Part shown: in pieces, positions 1-10,693 of the stretch
How positions within the stretch are numbered: position 1 is the first letter of the stretch
Layout: each line of letters starts with the position of its first letter
From: Eleusine coracana subsp. coracana
Lineage: Eukaryota > Streptophyta > Magnoliopsida > Poales > Poaceae
Assembly (NCBI GenBank): GCA_032690845.1
Contig: CM064423.1
Location: forward strand, 32,572,044 to 32,636,043
DNA length: 64,000 bases
Reading direction: 5' to 3'
Translations under genes and position numbers: made by a program
Notes under the pieces: model-generated
The model's database searches: none
Seen by the model: the letters and a program-made list of their open reading frames with translations, nothing else
What the model was told of the DNA's origin: nothing

Positions 1-839
1 TGCCAATCTCCTATGCCACAACCATTCCTTAGTTGCCTTGGTGAATAGGCAAGTACTTGGTGGCATGTTGCTTGATTTGAAGTCCATGACATACAAGTTC
101 CCATGCCTCGCTCCATGAAATACCAGCCCTTTCTTTGCATTTTCAATCATTGCACCATCCTCATGAAATGTGCACTTGTATCTCATGTCACAAAGCTGAC
201 CGATAGACAGGAGGTTAAAATTGAGGGTTTCCACAAGAAAAACCTTGGTGAGATGGAGGTCCTCTATGATGTCCACCTTGCCTCAGCCTCTTACTCTCCC
301 TTTTGAATTGCCCCCAAAAGTCACCTTCTCACTGTCTTCGTCTTCATCGATATTGGTGAACATGGTTGGCTTCCCGGTCATATGTTGGGTGCACCCACTA
401 TCAAGTATCTAATGGGTACCTCCACTCTTGTAGTTGACCCTGATGTAGCCATAAGACAAACACTAAAGGAAGAAGGGTTAGTATCCAAAGCATTACTTGA
501 TTGACTTTCACTAACCTCAACATGTCGAATGAGACCATCCTCATAATTAGGGATCCTTGCAATCCCTTCCTGAAGTCTCCTCCGTATAGGATAGTGAGGA
601 GCATGATACCTCCATTGTCCATGACCATCCCCTATGTGCACATTGTCGAGGTCGATGTAGTAGTGGGGAGGGTTATAGAGGCTAGTGACGTGCTCAAGCA
701 TGTGTCCCACTTGTGAGTGGAACACAAGTATCATCTCCATTGCTCTCTCAATTAAGAGCTCATGTCTTCTATTGATCACCTCCTTAAGTAAGAAACCCCT
801 CTCAGGAGTTGTGATTTGCAAGAGGAGCCAATCAATCAC
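1..839 (-). pseudogene. copia pol fragment: GAG-pre-integrase and protease (decayed)
   Basis: On the minus strand this encodes the region from the end of gag through the aspartic protease into the GAG-pre-integrase segment of a Ty1/copia polyprotein. The protease motif I-L-D-S-G-C-T-Q-H-M-T-G is read at about 375-408 (DSG codons 394-402). The usual tryptophan before it is a TAG stop (409-411), and the downstream part is broken by frameshifts, so the protein is dead. Positions 1-480 closely match 60966-61500, so the two ends of the window carry the same copia family. The element continues past the left edge; integrase and RT are not in view here. Confidence 0.8.
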
Positions 840-840
840 T

Positions 841-1830
841 TCATATGATGGGATCTTCTGTAGTCCTCAAAAGGAGTTTATCTATTAGTGAGCTCGATGA
901 AGATGCCAAAGTCGATCTTCTGGTGGAAAGAGGTGGGGCGCCGAAGCCGTAGTGGTGAGATCGATCATCTCCAATGATCGTGTGAGCATTGTTGGTCGGC
1001 GCTCCTCTCACACCAATGCGTGGTCCACCCAAAGTGCATGGAGTAGAAATTGGAATGACACTTGGGGTAGAGCTTGATGAAGCGCCTGATGAAGAGCTTG
1101 GTGTAGGTCTTGATCCGAAGGGGTTGTAGAAGCTATTGCAAGGCAATCTTGTGGAGGGATCAAATAAGTTTGAGCTCGAGGCTACTTCTTTCCCTTTGCT
1201 TGAAGGTGCTTCATGGTTTGCCTTGAAGTTCTTCTTCCCCATCAAGCTTGCGATGATCTTCTCATCCTTGAAGAGTAGCCCGATCACATCATCAATAGAA
1301 AGATTCTTGTCCATGATGAGATCAAGGGTGATATAGAGGAGCTTGCTGCTAGGGAGCAAACTGAGGATCTTCTTGACAATCAATATCTTGGGAAACTCGA
1401 AAGTAGTCGCTGCAATTCTATCCATAGTACCTCGCAAGCGAATAAGAGAGTCAAGTAAGTCCTCATTCTCATTAGCACGAAATGCAAAGAATTCCTCAAC
1501 AAGTGACTCACTAGCATGATCAATAAAAGGCTCACAAGCGTCATCAGTACTAGTCATGCTAGAAGAGCAAGCAAGATCAAGAGACACATCATTATCATTC
1601 AACACATTAGGCACACTAGCAGATCAATCTATCAAGACATCACTAGTAGGGTATAGGCACTCAGTAGAACTAGGCACATCCACAGAATCATCATCATACA
1701 CATGATCATCAGTAAAGGTATTGGCAAAGTCCACAAGTGTGTCCATCAACTCATCCGGAATCATGGCATTTAGGTAGCTTTTCAAGTGATCCTTCCATGA
1801 GCCATGACCAGACTCCAAATAGGATGACAT
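841..1830 (-). pseudogene. copia gag region
   Basis: Two minus-strand reading segments (841-1614 and 1624-1830), nearly contiguous, give a gag-like protein. The N-terminal part has aromatic and acidic stretches and a helical segment ending in an I-L-S-L-L-P-S motif, as in copia gag (UBN2-type) proteins. The C-terminal part is rich in serine and proline. I see no intact CCHC zinc knuckle. It lies directly upstream (in minus orientation) of the protease at 1-839 and downstream of a tRNA primer-binding site, which is the normal copia order. A stop separates the two segments. The gag assignment rests mostly on position and order. Confidence 0.65.
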
Positions 1831-1884
1831 CCCAACTCAATACGGTCACTACTCAAGGCGGTTAAGCCCTATGATGAGCACTTG

Positions 1885-1896
1885 GCTCTGATACCA
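1885..1896 (-). other. LTR-retrotransposon primer-binding site (initiator tRNA-Met type)
   Basis: The minus strand reads TGGTATCAGAGC, a 12-nt sequence complementary to the 3' end of initiator tRNA-Met and the standard plant copia primer-binding site. It sits just upstream of the gag leader, which resembles the leader at 33577-33627. The expected 5' LTR is missing: family A sequence begins directly at about 1900. Confidence 0.85.
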
Positions 1897-4300
1897 CTTC
1901 AGAAAAGCCGTATTTTTTAACCGTAGCTCTATTTTGAGCGAATTTTTCGCTCACGGGTTCGTCTCAGTGGGTAGTACCACTGGGTACTACCCATAGCCTC
2001 TACCTATGCCTTCGTAAACCGTCCCTAGCCCAAAACCTATGCTATTTTCACAGTAAGTCTCTTTTGCTCGATTTATCTGAAGTTTATTCGCATCTTGTTT
2101 GTTCTGGTTATTTTTATTTCCCTTGCGATATACTATTTATAAGATGTAGTTTTATGCATAGACTATGCGAAGTCCAAGGAAGCTCCAGGAGACCCGGTAT
2201 CTACGCGCATGCCCGAAGCACAAGTTGCACGAAAGGACCTGAAGACCCGGACTCCGCCGACAAAGCAAAAGGACCAGAAACGCAAAGAATAGTAAAAGAT
2301 GGATAGCGTTTTGAGGCAAGCTCTACTTATTCCTTGATCATGATTGAACCTATGATTTCAAAACTGCACCCAAACTAGAGCCTACTGCTTATACATGCAT
2401 TATTCCTTGTCACTTTATGATTGCTTAGTTAAAACCCATTTGTGTGAAAACTAGCGTTCATAGCACCTGCCTATATAAGATGTGAATGCTAGATCATTGA
2501 TTGGCCACAATTGATATCCCACTACCTCGGTAAACATCAGGAGTTATCATTAGAAACGCTAATGGTAACGCCATCTTTGCTAGTATACGCTCAGGACTTG
2601 TGATGATTATCACCATACCATTACACTACCAAGTTTTATAAAATGGGTGAAAATGTGTTTGGGGTGTGTGTGTAGGAGCGGGTGGGTAATAAATCAATGG
2701 TGTAAGGTGAAGTTGGGTGGGATAGATTTGGCTATGGGTGACACTCCCTAGTACTGGTGCAGAGTACTTGGTGATGGTGTCTTCGGTGTAGGTCCACCTA
2801 TCGTGGACGAGTCCTTGCCCTGCCGACTAGGAAATGGCTAGCTAAGATCTCAACTTGGTGATATTTTCAGTATGACCATAGAACCTATATGAGCAGGACT
2901 AACGTGGATCCTAGGTATCACAGCAAGGAAGTATCACCCGGTGAAGTAGGAACGGACTGAGTGATCAGTTTTGATGAAATGGTGATAAGTCCAGTACTTG
3001 GCAAAAAATTTTGGCTGTGTGCCTTCATGATTAATATGACTTTGTGTCATCATGGTGGAATCCCTGAGCTTTGTGGTGGACTTGTGGGCATGCCTGGGTG
3101 AAGTGGAAGCGTTATGTGTCTTCGCACGCTAGAGCGCATAGCCTATGGGTACAGCATACTAAGCTCTACAGAGTTAACCCTGCTCCATGCACCAAGCCGG
3201 CCGCTTCTCCCCACCGAACCCCAGCGAGTGAGTTTGTCTCTCTCTCTCCCCCTACCCCTCCCTATTTCACCGTGAGCTCGTCCTAGCCCTCCTCCACCCT
3301 CTAAACCACCCCATTGGACGCAGTGCCCCTAGCGCAAGTCCCTGACAAGCTCTATCTGTCATGGCGCTGCTCCGAGCTCGTCGGAGCAACGAGCAATGGC
3401 GCCACCACCGTTGTAGACTTCCGCCGCCGTCGTATGTCGCCATCAACCACCCACAACCATCTGATCCCCAGCTGACATGCACGATTAGAAGGTGAGATAC
3501 CCTTTCGTCTCATTAAATCTAGGATGTCCCTCTTTAGGTCAATGGCCCATGGTGAGTCGGCTCATCATGGGCCCACAAACAGCGTACTAAGCTCTGCAGA
3601 GTTAACCCTAAATCATTCGGATGTCCGTTGTCACTGGTCATGACACACCAAATCCTTGGGCTCTTAGAAATTTCCTTGATGCGTGAGTGGGTGTAATAGA
3701 CACTCGTGTTTTGGTGAAAGGTGATGGCAAGGTGTGCCAGGGTCGTTACGACTGTGTGTTGGAAGGCCCAACTAAAATGTGGGAACTATTGGGATCGATT
3801 GAATCTCCCTCAGATCCAACCAACTAAAAGTTATAAAACTGTTTTCCTCATTCAAAAACCCCTTTGCTCTATAGTAAACCCTTGCATCTGCGCTTTTCCA
3901 CAAAACTCTGAACCTTACCCTACTCCTTGACCACTCTCCTAAATGCATGATTATATCCCTTGCTAGAAGTAGGGTTTGCAGAGTACCTTATGTACTCACC
4001 CTTGCCTCATTTCATTCAACCAGCGAGAAGATGGAGAATCCGTTGAAGGCAACGAGTAGATCACGCCCTATGCTCGAGTTTTCCTATGGAGTTATCGAAG
4101 CCTTGTTCCTGTTCTCTTTAGTTCGGATTGGCCTGGTCAATCCCTTTTGCTTGTAATTTAGAACTTGTATGTGTGTATCGTCCCTGTGTGGACTTAATAA
4201 AGGTCGTAAATCGGCTATGTATCATTTTTACGTGTGTACCAACTACTGATCCAAGGATTGGTACAGTAATCACGGGTTATCCCCGGAAGGGGGTATCACA
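1897..4300 (+). mobile_element. LTR-like family A, copy A (5' truncated, with insertion)
   Basis: First of three head-to-tail copies of a long repeat. It ends in GGGGGTATCACA at 4300, the same terminus (as reverse complement) that starts the inserted copies at 39626 and 48973. An AATAAA signal lies at 4196-4201, ~100 bp before the end, so the LTR sense strand is probably plus. The 5' ~1.9 kb seen in the complete copy at 48973-53096 is absent. A 428-bp insertion lies at 3182-3609. Short reading frames inside are not conserved between copies. Superfamily is not proven; LTR identity is inferred from termini and the target duplication of the complete copy. Confidence 0.7.
3157..3609. repeat. 428-bp insertion flanked by 25-bp direct repeats in family A copy A
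   Basis: A 25-bp direct repeat (3157-3181 and 3585-3609, one mismatch by eye; core AAGCTCTRCAGAGTTAACCC) brackets 403 bp absent from the other family A copies (compare 5638-5665 and 8450-8477). The insert is GC-rich, with a CT-rich run near 3236-3262 and a stretch rich in GCC/CCG. It could be a captured gene 5' region or foreign LTR DNA; I do not recognise a protein in it. Confidence 0.6.
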
Positions 4301-4904
4301 ACAAGAAAGTGGGGAAGCTAGGCTGCCAAGTGCCTGAGTCGTCAGTGCCCGTCTCTACTAATCCACATGACAAAATTGGTTGGCGGGATCAGCGATCCCC
4401 AGCTCTTCGCCTAGCCCCTAATTGCTCGCTATGCCCTGGTGCATACTGGTTAAATTGGCCCCTGTGCTAATTGATATCGTCCTAAGATTAATTACTTTGA
4501 TCAATTCCTAAGCTTCACATCAATGATATTGTGTGAGCGCATAAAAAATATTAGAAGAAACTTTGAAGTGAGTATTTAAAATATTTTTATATAAATATTA
4601 TTTTAATATTACTTAGAAGTAAATTTTAATGTTTATATCGGAGGGCCTGACTCTTCAATTCGCCCCGGGCCTCCAAAATTAGAGGACCCACCCTAAACTC
4701 AAAAAACCAATCATGTTGGAGTACATCTATGTAGGGCTGCATCCGACCCCCAGCCTGTCCCAGGCCGACGCAGTGATCCAATCATGCCCTAACTAATCTC
4801 TGGCCGCTGAACTGAACAAGCCCAAAGCACTTCTAGGTTTACCAAAGCCTCGCAACGTCTATCTCTCGGTCCCAATTCCCACCGCTCTTTACTGCGCCAG
4901 CATG
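4301..4904 (+). repeat. Spacer S1 between tandem family A copies
   Basis: About 600 bp immediately after the family A terminus, repeated at 6340-6945 and, shortened, at 9158-9555. It starts with ACAAGAAAGTGGGG and has an AT-rich middle (4540-4640). Around 4640-4690 it has a 'GGGCCTGACTC ... CGGGCCTCC' segment followed by GGACCCACCCT, which resembles the end of a hAT-type element read in reverse. No tRNA primer site is evident at its start, so it does not look like a normal retroelement interior. Confidence 0.55.
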
Positions 4905-6339
4905 ATGTAATAAGCCTTTTTCTTTACAAAAATAATTCCAAAAATCCCCTAAAATCCCAAAGCCTGGCCATTTTGTACTTAGCCCCCTAAGCTTCTGCCT
5001 ACTTAGATTTTAGCCTAGAAAATTTATAGAAAAGACCCCTAACTTTTTTTGGAATTACATTTTAGCCCTCCACATTTTACAACCAAACCCCTAAATTTTT
5101 TAGTAATTACAAATAGGTCCCTATAACTTTCTAAAAATAGAAATAAGCCCCTAAAACTTTAGAAAAGCCGTATTTTTTGAACCGTAGCTTCGTTTTGAGC
5201 GATTATTTCGCTCATGGGTTCGTCTCAGTGAGTACTGGTGCAGAGTACTTGGTGATGGTGTCTTCGGTGTAGGTCCACCTGTTGTGGACAAGTGCTTGCC
5301 CTGCCGACTAGGAAACGACTAGCTAACACCTCAACTTGGTGATATTTTCAGTACGACCATAGAACCTGTATGGGCAAGACTAACGCGGATCCTATGTAAC
5401 GCAACAAGAAAGTATCACCCGATGAAGTAAGAACGGACTCAGGGATCGGTTTCGGTGAAATGGTGATAAGTTCAGTACTTGGCAAAAATTATTGGTTGTG
5501 TGCTTTCGTGATTAATATGACTGTGTGTCATGATGGTGGAATCCCTGAGCTTCGTGGTGGACTTGTAGACGTGCCTGGGTGAAGTGTAAGCATTATGTGT
5601 CTCTGCGCGCAAGAGCGCATAGCCAGTGGGTACAACATACTAAGCTCTGAAGAGTTAACCCTAAATCATTCGGATGTCCGTTGTCACTGGTCATGACACA
5701 CCAAATCCTTGGGCTCTTAGAAATTTCCTTGATGCGTGAGTGGGTGTAATAGACACTCGTGTTTTGGTGAAAGGTGATGGCAAGGTGTGCCAGGGTTGTT
5801 ACGACTGTGTGTCGGAAGGCCCAACTAAAATGTGGGAATTGTTGGGATCGATTGAATCCCCTCAGATCCAACCAACTAAAACTTATAAAACTGTTTTCCT
5901 CACTTGAAAACCCCTTTGCTCTATAGTAAACCCTTGCATCTGCGCTTTTCCGCAAAACTCTGAACCTTACCCTACTCCTTGACCACTCTCCCAAATGCAT
6001 GATTATATCCCTTGCTAGAAGTAGGGTTTGCAGAGTACCTTATGTACTCACGCTTGCCTCATTTCATTCAATGAGCAAGAAGATGGAGAATCCGTTGAAG
6101 CCGACGAGTAGATCACGTCCTATGCTCGAGTTTGCCTGTGGAGTAATCGAAGCCTTGTTCCTGTTCTCTTTAGTCCGGATTGCCCTCATCAATCCCTTTT
6201 GCTTGTAATTTAGAACTTGTATGTGTGTATCATCCCTGTGTGGACTTAATAAAGGTCGTAAATCGACTATGTATCATTTGTACATGTGTACCAACTACTG
6301 ATCCATGGACACGGGTTATCCCCGGAAGGGGGTATCACA
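4905..6339 (+). mobile_element. LTR-like family A, copy B (internal deletion)
   Basis: Second tandem copy, ending in GGGGGTATCACA at 6339 with AATAAA at 6248-6253. Compared with copy C it lacks about 780 bp: copy B goes from the 'GTCTCAGTGAGTA' segment (near 5222-5236) straight into 'CTGGTGCAGAGTAC', which in copy C are at about 7255-7268 and 8045. The shared AGTA at both breakpoints suggests a small-homology deletion. Confidence 0.7.
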
Positions 6340-6945
6340 ACAAGAAAGTGGGGAAGCTAGGCTGCCAAGTGCCTGAGTCGTCAGTGCCCGTCTCTACTAA
6401 TCCACATGACAAAATTGGTTGGCGGGATCAGCGATCGCCGGCTCTTTGCCTAGCCCCTAATTGCTCACTACGCCCTGGTGCATACTGGTTAAATTGGCCC
6501 CTGTGCTAATTGATATTGTCCTAAGATTAATTACTTTGATCAATTCCTAAGCTTCACATCAATGACATCGTGTGAGCGCATAAAAAATATTAGAAGAAAC
6601 TTTGAAGTGAATATTTAAAATATTTTTATATAAATATTATTTTAATATTACTTAGAAGTAAATTTTAATGTTTATATCGGAGGGCCTGACTCTTCAATTC
6701 GCCCCGGGCCTCCAAAATCAGAGGACCCACCCTGAAATAAAAAAACCAATCATGTTGGAGTACATCTATGTAGGGCTGCATCCGACCCCTCCCAGGCCGA
6801 CGCAGTGATCCAATCATGCCCTAACTAATCTCTGGCCGCCAAACTGAACAAGCCCAAAGCCTTTCTAGGTTTACCAAAGCCCCGCAGCCTCTGTCTCTCG
6901 ATCCCAATTCCCATCGCTCTTTATTGCGCCAGCATGATGTAATAA
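6340..6945 (+). repeat. Spacer S2 between tandem family A copies
   Basis: Near-identical to spacer S1 (4301-4904) over its whole length, including the AT-rich middle and the hAT-like end near 6715-6735, where the minus strand reads CAGGGTGGGTCC. Confidence 0.55.
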
Positions 6946-9157
6946 GCCTTTTTATTTACAAAAATAATTCCAGAAATCCCCTAAAATCCCAAAGCCTGGC
7001 CATTTTGTACTTAGCCCCCTAACCTTCTGCCTACTTAGATTTTAGTGTAGAAAATTTACAGAAAAGGCCCCCAGCTTTTTCTATAATTACATTTTAGCCC
7101 TCCACATTTTACAACCAAACCCCTGAATTTTTCAGTAATTACAAATAGGACCCTATAACTTTCTAAAAATAGAAATAAGCCCCTAAAACTTTAGAAAAAG
7201 TCGTATTTTTTGAACCGTAGCTCCGTTTTGAGCGATTCTTTTGCTCATGGGTTCGTCTCAGTGAGTAGTACCCAGTAGTACTGCCCGTAGCGTCGACTCA
7301 AGCCTTCGTAAACCGTCCCTAGCCTAAAACCTACGCTATTTTTACAGTCTCTTTTGCTCGATTTATCTAAAGTTTATTCGCATCTTGTTTGTTCTGGTTA
7401 TTTTTATTTCCCTTGTGATAGACTATTTATAAGACATAGTTTTATGCGTAGACTACGTGAAGTCCAAGGAAGCTCCACGAGACCCGGTATCTACATGCAA
7501 GCCCAAAGCACAAGTTGCACGAAAGGACCTGAAGACCCGGACTCCACCGACAAAGCATAAGGACCGGAAACACGAAGAATAGTAAAGACGGATAGCGTTT
7601 TGAGGCAAGCTCTACTTATTCCTTGACCATGATTGAACCTATGATTTCAAAACTGCACCCAAACTAGAGCCTACTGGTTATACAAGCATTATTCCTTATC
7701 ACTTTATGATTGCTTAGTTAAAACCTATTTGTGTGAAAACTAGCGTTCATATCACCTACCTATATAAGATGTGAATGCTAGATCCTTGATTGGCCGCAAT
7801 TGATATCCCACTACCCTGAAAAACATTGAGAGTTATCATTAGCAATGCTAATGGTAATGTCATCCTTGCTAGTATACGCTCAGGACTTGTGATGATTATC
7901 ACTATACCCTTACACTACCAAGTTTTATAAAAATGGAGGATAATGTGTTTGGGGTGTGTGTGTGTAAGAGCGGTTGGGTGATAAATCAACAGTGTAAGGT
8001 GAAGTTGGGTGGGATAGATTTGGCTGCGGATGGGACTCCCTAGTACTGGTGCAAAGTACTTGGTGATGGTGTCTTCGATGTAGGTCCATCTGTCGTGGAC
8101 AAGTGCTTGCCTTGCCGACTAGGAAACGACTAGCTAAGACCTCAACTTGGTGATATTTTTAGTACGACCACAGAACCTGTATGGGCGGGACTAACGCGGA
8201 TCCTGGGTAACGCAACAAGGAAGTATCACCTAACGATGTAGGAACGGACTCAGGGATCGGTTTCGGTGAAATGGTGATAAGTCCAGTACTTGGTAAAAAT
8301 TGTTGGCTATGTGCCTTCGTGATTAATATGACTGTGTGTCATGATGGTGGAATCCCTCAGCTTCGTGGTGGACTTATGGACGTGCCTGGGTGAAGTAGAA
8401 GCGTTATATGTCTCTGCACGCAAGAGCGCATAGCCTGTGGGTACATCGTACTAAGCTCTGAAGAGTTAACCCAAAATCATTCGGATGTCCGTTGTCACTG
8501 GTCATGACACACCAAATCCTTGGGCTCTTAGAAATTTCCTTGGTGCATGAGTGGGTATAATAGACACCCGTGTTTTGGTGAAAGGTGATGGCAAGGTGTG
8601 CCAGGGTTGTTACGACTGTGTGTCGGAAGGCTCAACTAAAATATAGGAACTATTGGGATTGATTGAATCTCCCTCAGATCCAACCAACTAAAAGTTATAA
8701 CTGTTTCCCTCACTTGAAAACCCCTTTGCTCTATAGTAAACCCTAGCATCTGCGCTTTTTTGCAAAACTCTGAACCTTACCCTACTCCTTGACCACTCTC
8801 ACAGATGCTTGATTATATCCCTTGCTAGAAGTAGGGTTTGCAGAGTACCTTATGTACTCACCCTTGCCTCATTTCATTCAATCAGCTAGAAGATGGAGAA
8901 TCCGTTGAATCCAACAAGTAGATCACGTCCTATGCTCGAGTTTGCCTGTAGAGTTACCGAAGCCTTGTTCATGTTCTCTTTAGCCGGATTGGCCTGATCA
9001 ATCCCTTTTGTTTGTAATTTAGAACTTGTATTTGTGTATCGTCCTTGTGTGGACTTAATAAAGGTCGTAAATCAACTGTGTATTATTTGTACGTGTGTAC
9101 CAACTACTGATCCAGGGATTGGTATGGTAATCAGTTATCCTGGAAGGGGGTATCACA
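6946..9157 (+). mobile_element. LTR-like family A, copy C
   Basis: Third tandem copy. It holds the segment deleted from copy B and lacks the insertion of copy A, so it is the least rearranged of the three. It ends in GGGGGTATCACA at 9157, with AATAAA at 9057-9062. Like the others it starts mid-LTR relative to the complete copy at 48973-53096. Confidence 0.7.
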
Positions 9158-9555
9158 ACAAGAAAGTGGGGAAGCTAGGCTGCCAAGTGCTTGAGTCGTT
9201 AGTGCCCGTCTCTGCTGATCCACATGACAAAATTGGTTGGCAGGATCAGCAATCGCCGGCTCTTCACCTAGCCCCTAATTGCTCGCTACGCCTTGGTGCA
9301 TACTAGTTCAATTGGCCCATGTGCTAATTGATATCGTCCTAAGATTAATTACTTTGATCAATTCCTAAGCTTCACATCAATGACATCGTGTGAGCGCATA
9401 AAAAATATTAGAAGAAACTTTAAAGTGAATATTATTTTTATATAAATATTATTTTAATATTACTTAGAAGTAAATTTTAATGTTTATATCGGAGGGCCTG
9501 ACTCTTCAATTCGCCTTGGGCCTCCAAAATCACAAGACCGACCCTGAACTTAAAA
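9158..9555 (+). repeat. Spacer S3, truncated third spacer copy
   Basis: The first ~400 bp of the spacer follow copy C, up to the hAT-like terminus (near 9540, minus strand CAGGGTCGGTC). The similarity stops just after the AAAAAACCAAT segment, marking the right border of the tandem array. Confidence 0.55.
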
Positions 9556-10385
9556 AACCAATATCTCTATAACTTATTAGTTGAGGTGCGGTCGTCCACT
9601 TCGTGTCCACAAAGTTAGAGATTGAATCTAAGTCGGTTTTATACCTTCTATATTAAGCACCAACTTTCAAAAATCATAACTCCTGCATTTAGAGTCCAAA
9701 TGAAACAAACTCGGACTCTATCTCATATCTCTCAAAAAGTTCTACAACTTTGGTATTCAATGGATTCACAGATTCGAAAGTCTTTATGTCCAAATATACG
9801 ATGCAAAAATATTTATTCTGATTCGGACTACTCTACGCACATCAACTTACGGGGTCAATATCTTATAGCTCCGGAGTCCAAATAATATGATGTATATATG
9901 TTTTAGAAAGCTCTCGACGATATCTACAACTTGTGTAGTCACACTTTTCCCATTGGAGCACGTCTTAATGTTCAAAACCGTGATGCAATACATTGTCGTT
10001 TTTGGACTGCGTAAATTATTTTTTTCTTTTGGATAAATCTTCTATAAATACTTAGTCATTGGGTCACGACCTTGGGCTTGCATGTTAAGTTTTATGTACG
10101 TACAAGATATCTTTTAGGTGCCACGGGCTTGTGGAAAATCCGGAGTCGGACTTCATATCGCTACTTCTCATCTTTAAATCTTTTTAGTGTTATTTCACCT
10201 AATTCTGTAACATCTTAAATAACACTACACATGAAATCGTCAATATTAGAGATAAGAAAAATATATTTATGATGAGAATATAACAAAAAATGATGAGAAA
10301 ATGATTTTTTCTGCATATAAAATGATACACTAAAAAGTATCAACAGTAATATAAATATGATCTTTCATGTAAAAGTATTAATAAT
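9556..10385. other. AT-rich intergenic DNA upstream of UPL3
   Basis: No gene is supported. A stretch at 9590-10140 has the texture of decayed retroelement LTR sequence, but I found no termini or target duplication. From 10200 on it is strongly AT-rich and leads into the presumed promoter. Confidence 0.4.
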
Positions 10386-10400
10386 ACTATATATATTATT
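10386..10400 (+). promoter_or_regulatory. Candidate TATA element for UPL3
   Basis: CTATATATATTA at 10388-10399 lies in AT-rich DNA about 300 bp before the UPL3 start codon. Composition changes sharply to GC-rich after 10430, as expected for the 5' UTR of a grass gene. The 5' UTR includes a 15-C run (10575-10589) and a 7-C run (10591-10597). Transcript start is not determined by sequence. Confidence 0.3.
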
Positions 10401-10693
10401 TAAATAATTTTTTTATTTAAACTATATGCCCCTTCTAGGTTTAGCCTCCGTCCCAATCCAAGCGGCAAAGTAAATAGAGCATTGTCCCACTCCCCAGAGC
10501 TCCGCAAGTTCGTCCTTTCTGACATCACCACCCAGCGATTCCTCCCCACCCAGATCTCCTTCGATCGCCGACAACCCCCCCCCCCCCCCACCCCCCCGGC
10601 CGCCCGATGCCCCCTCCTCCGCCACCCACCCCTTCCTAGCCGCATCGTCGCCGCCGCTGCGAGGCGGCCGCCGCCCCTCTCCGCTCCCTTTGT

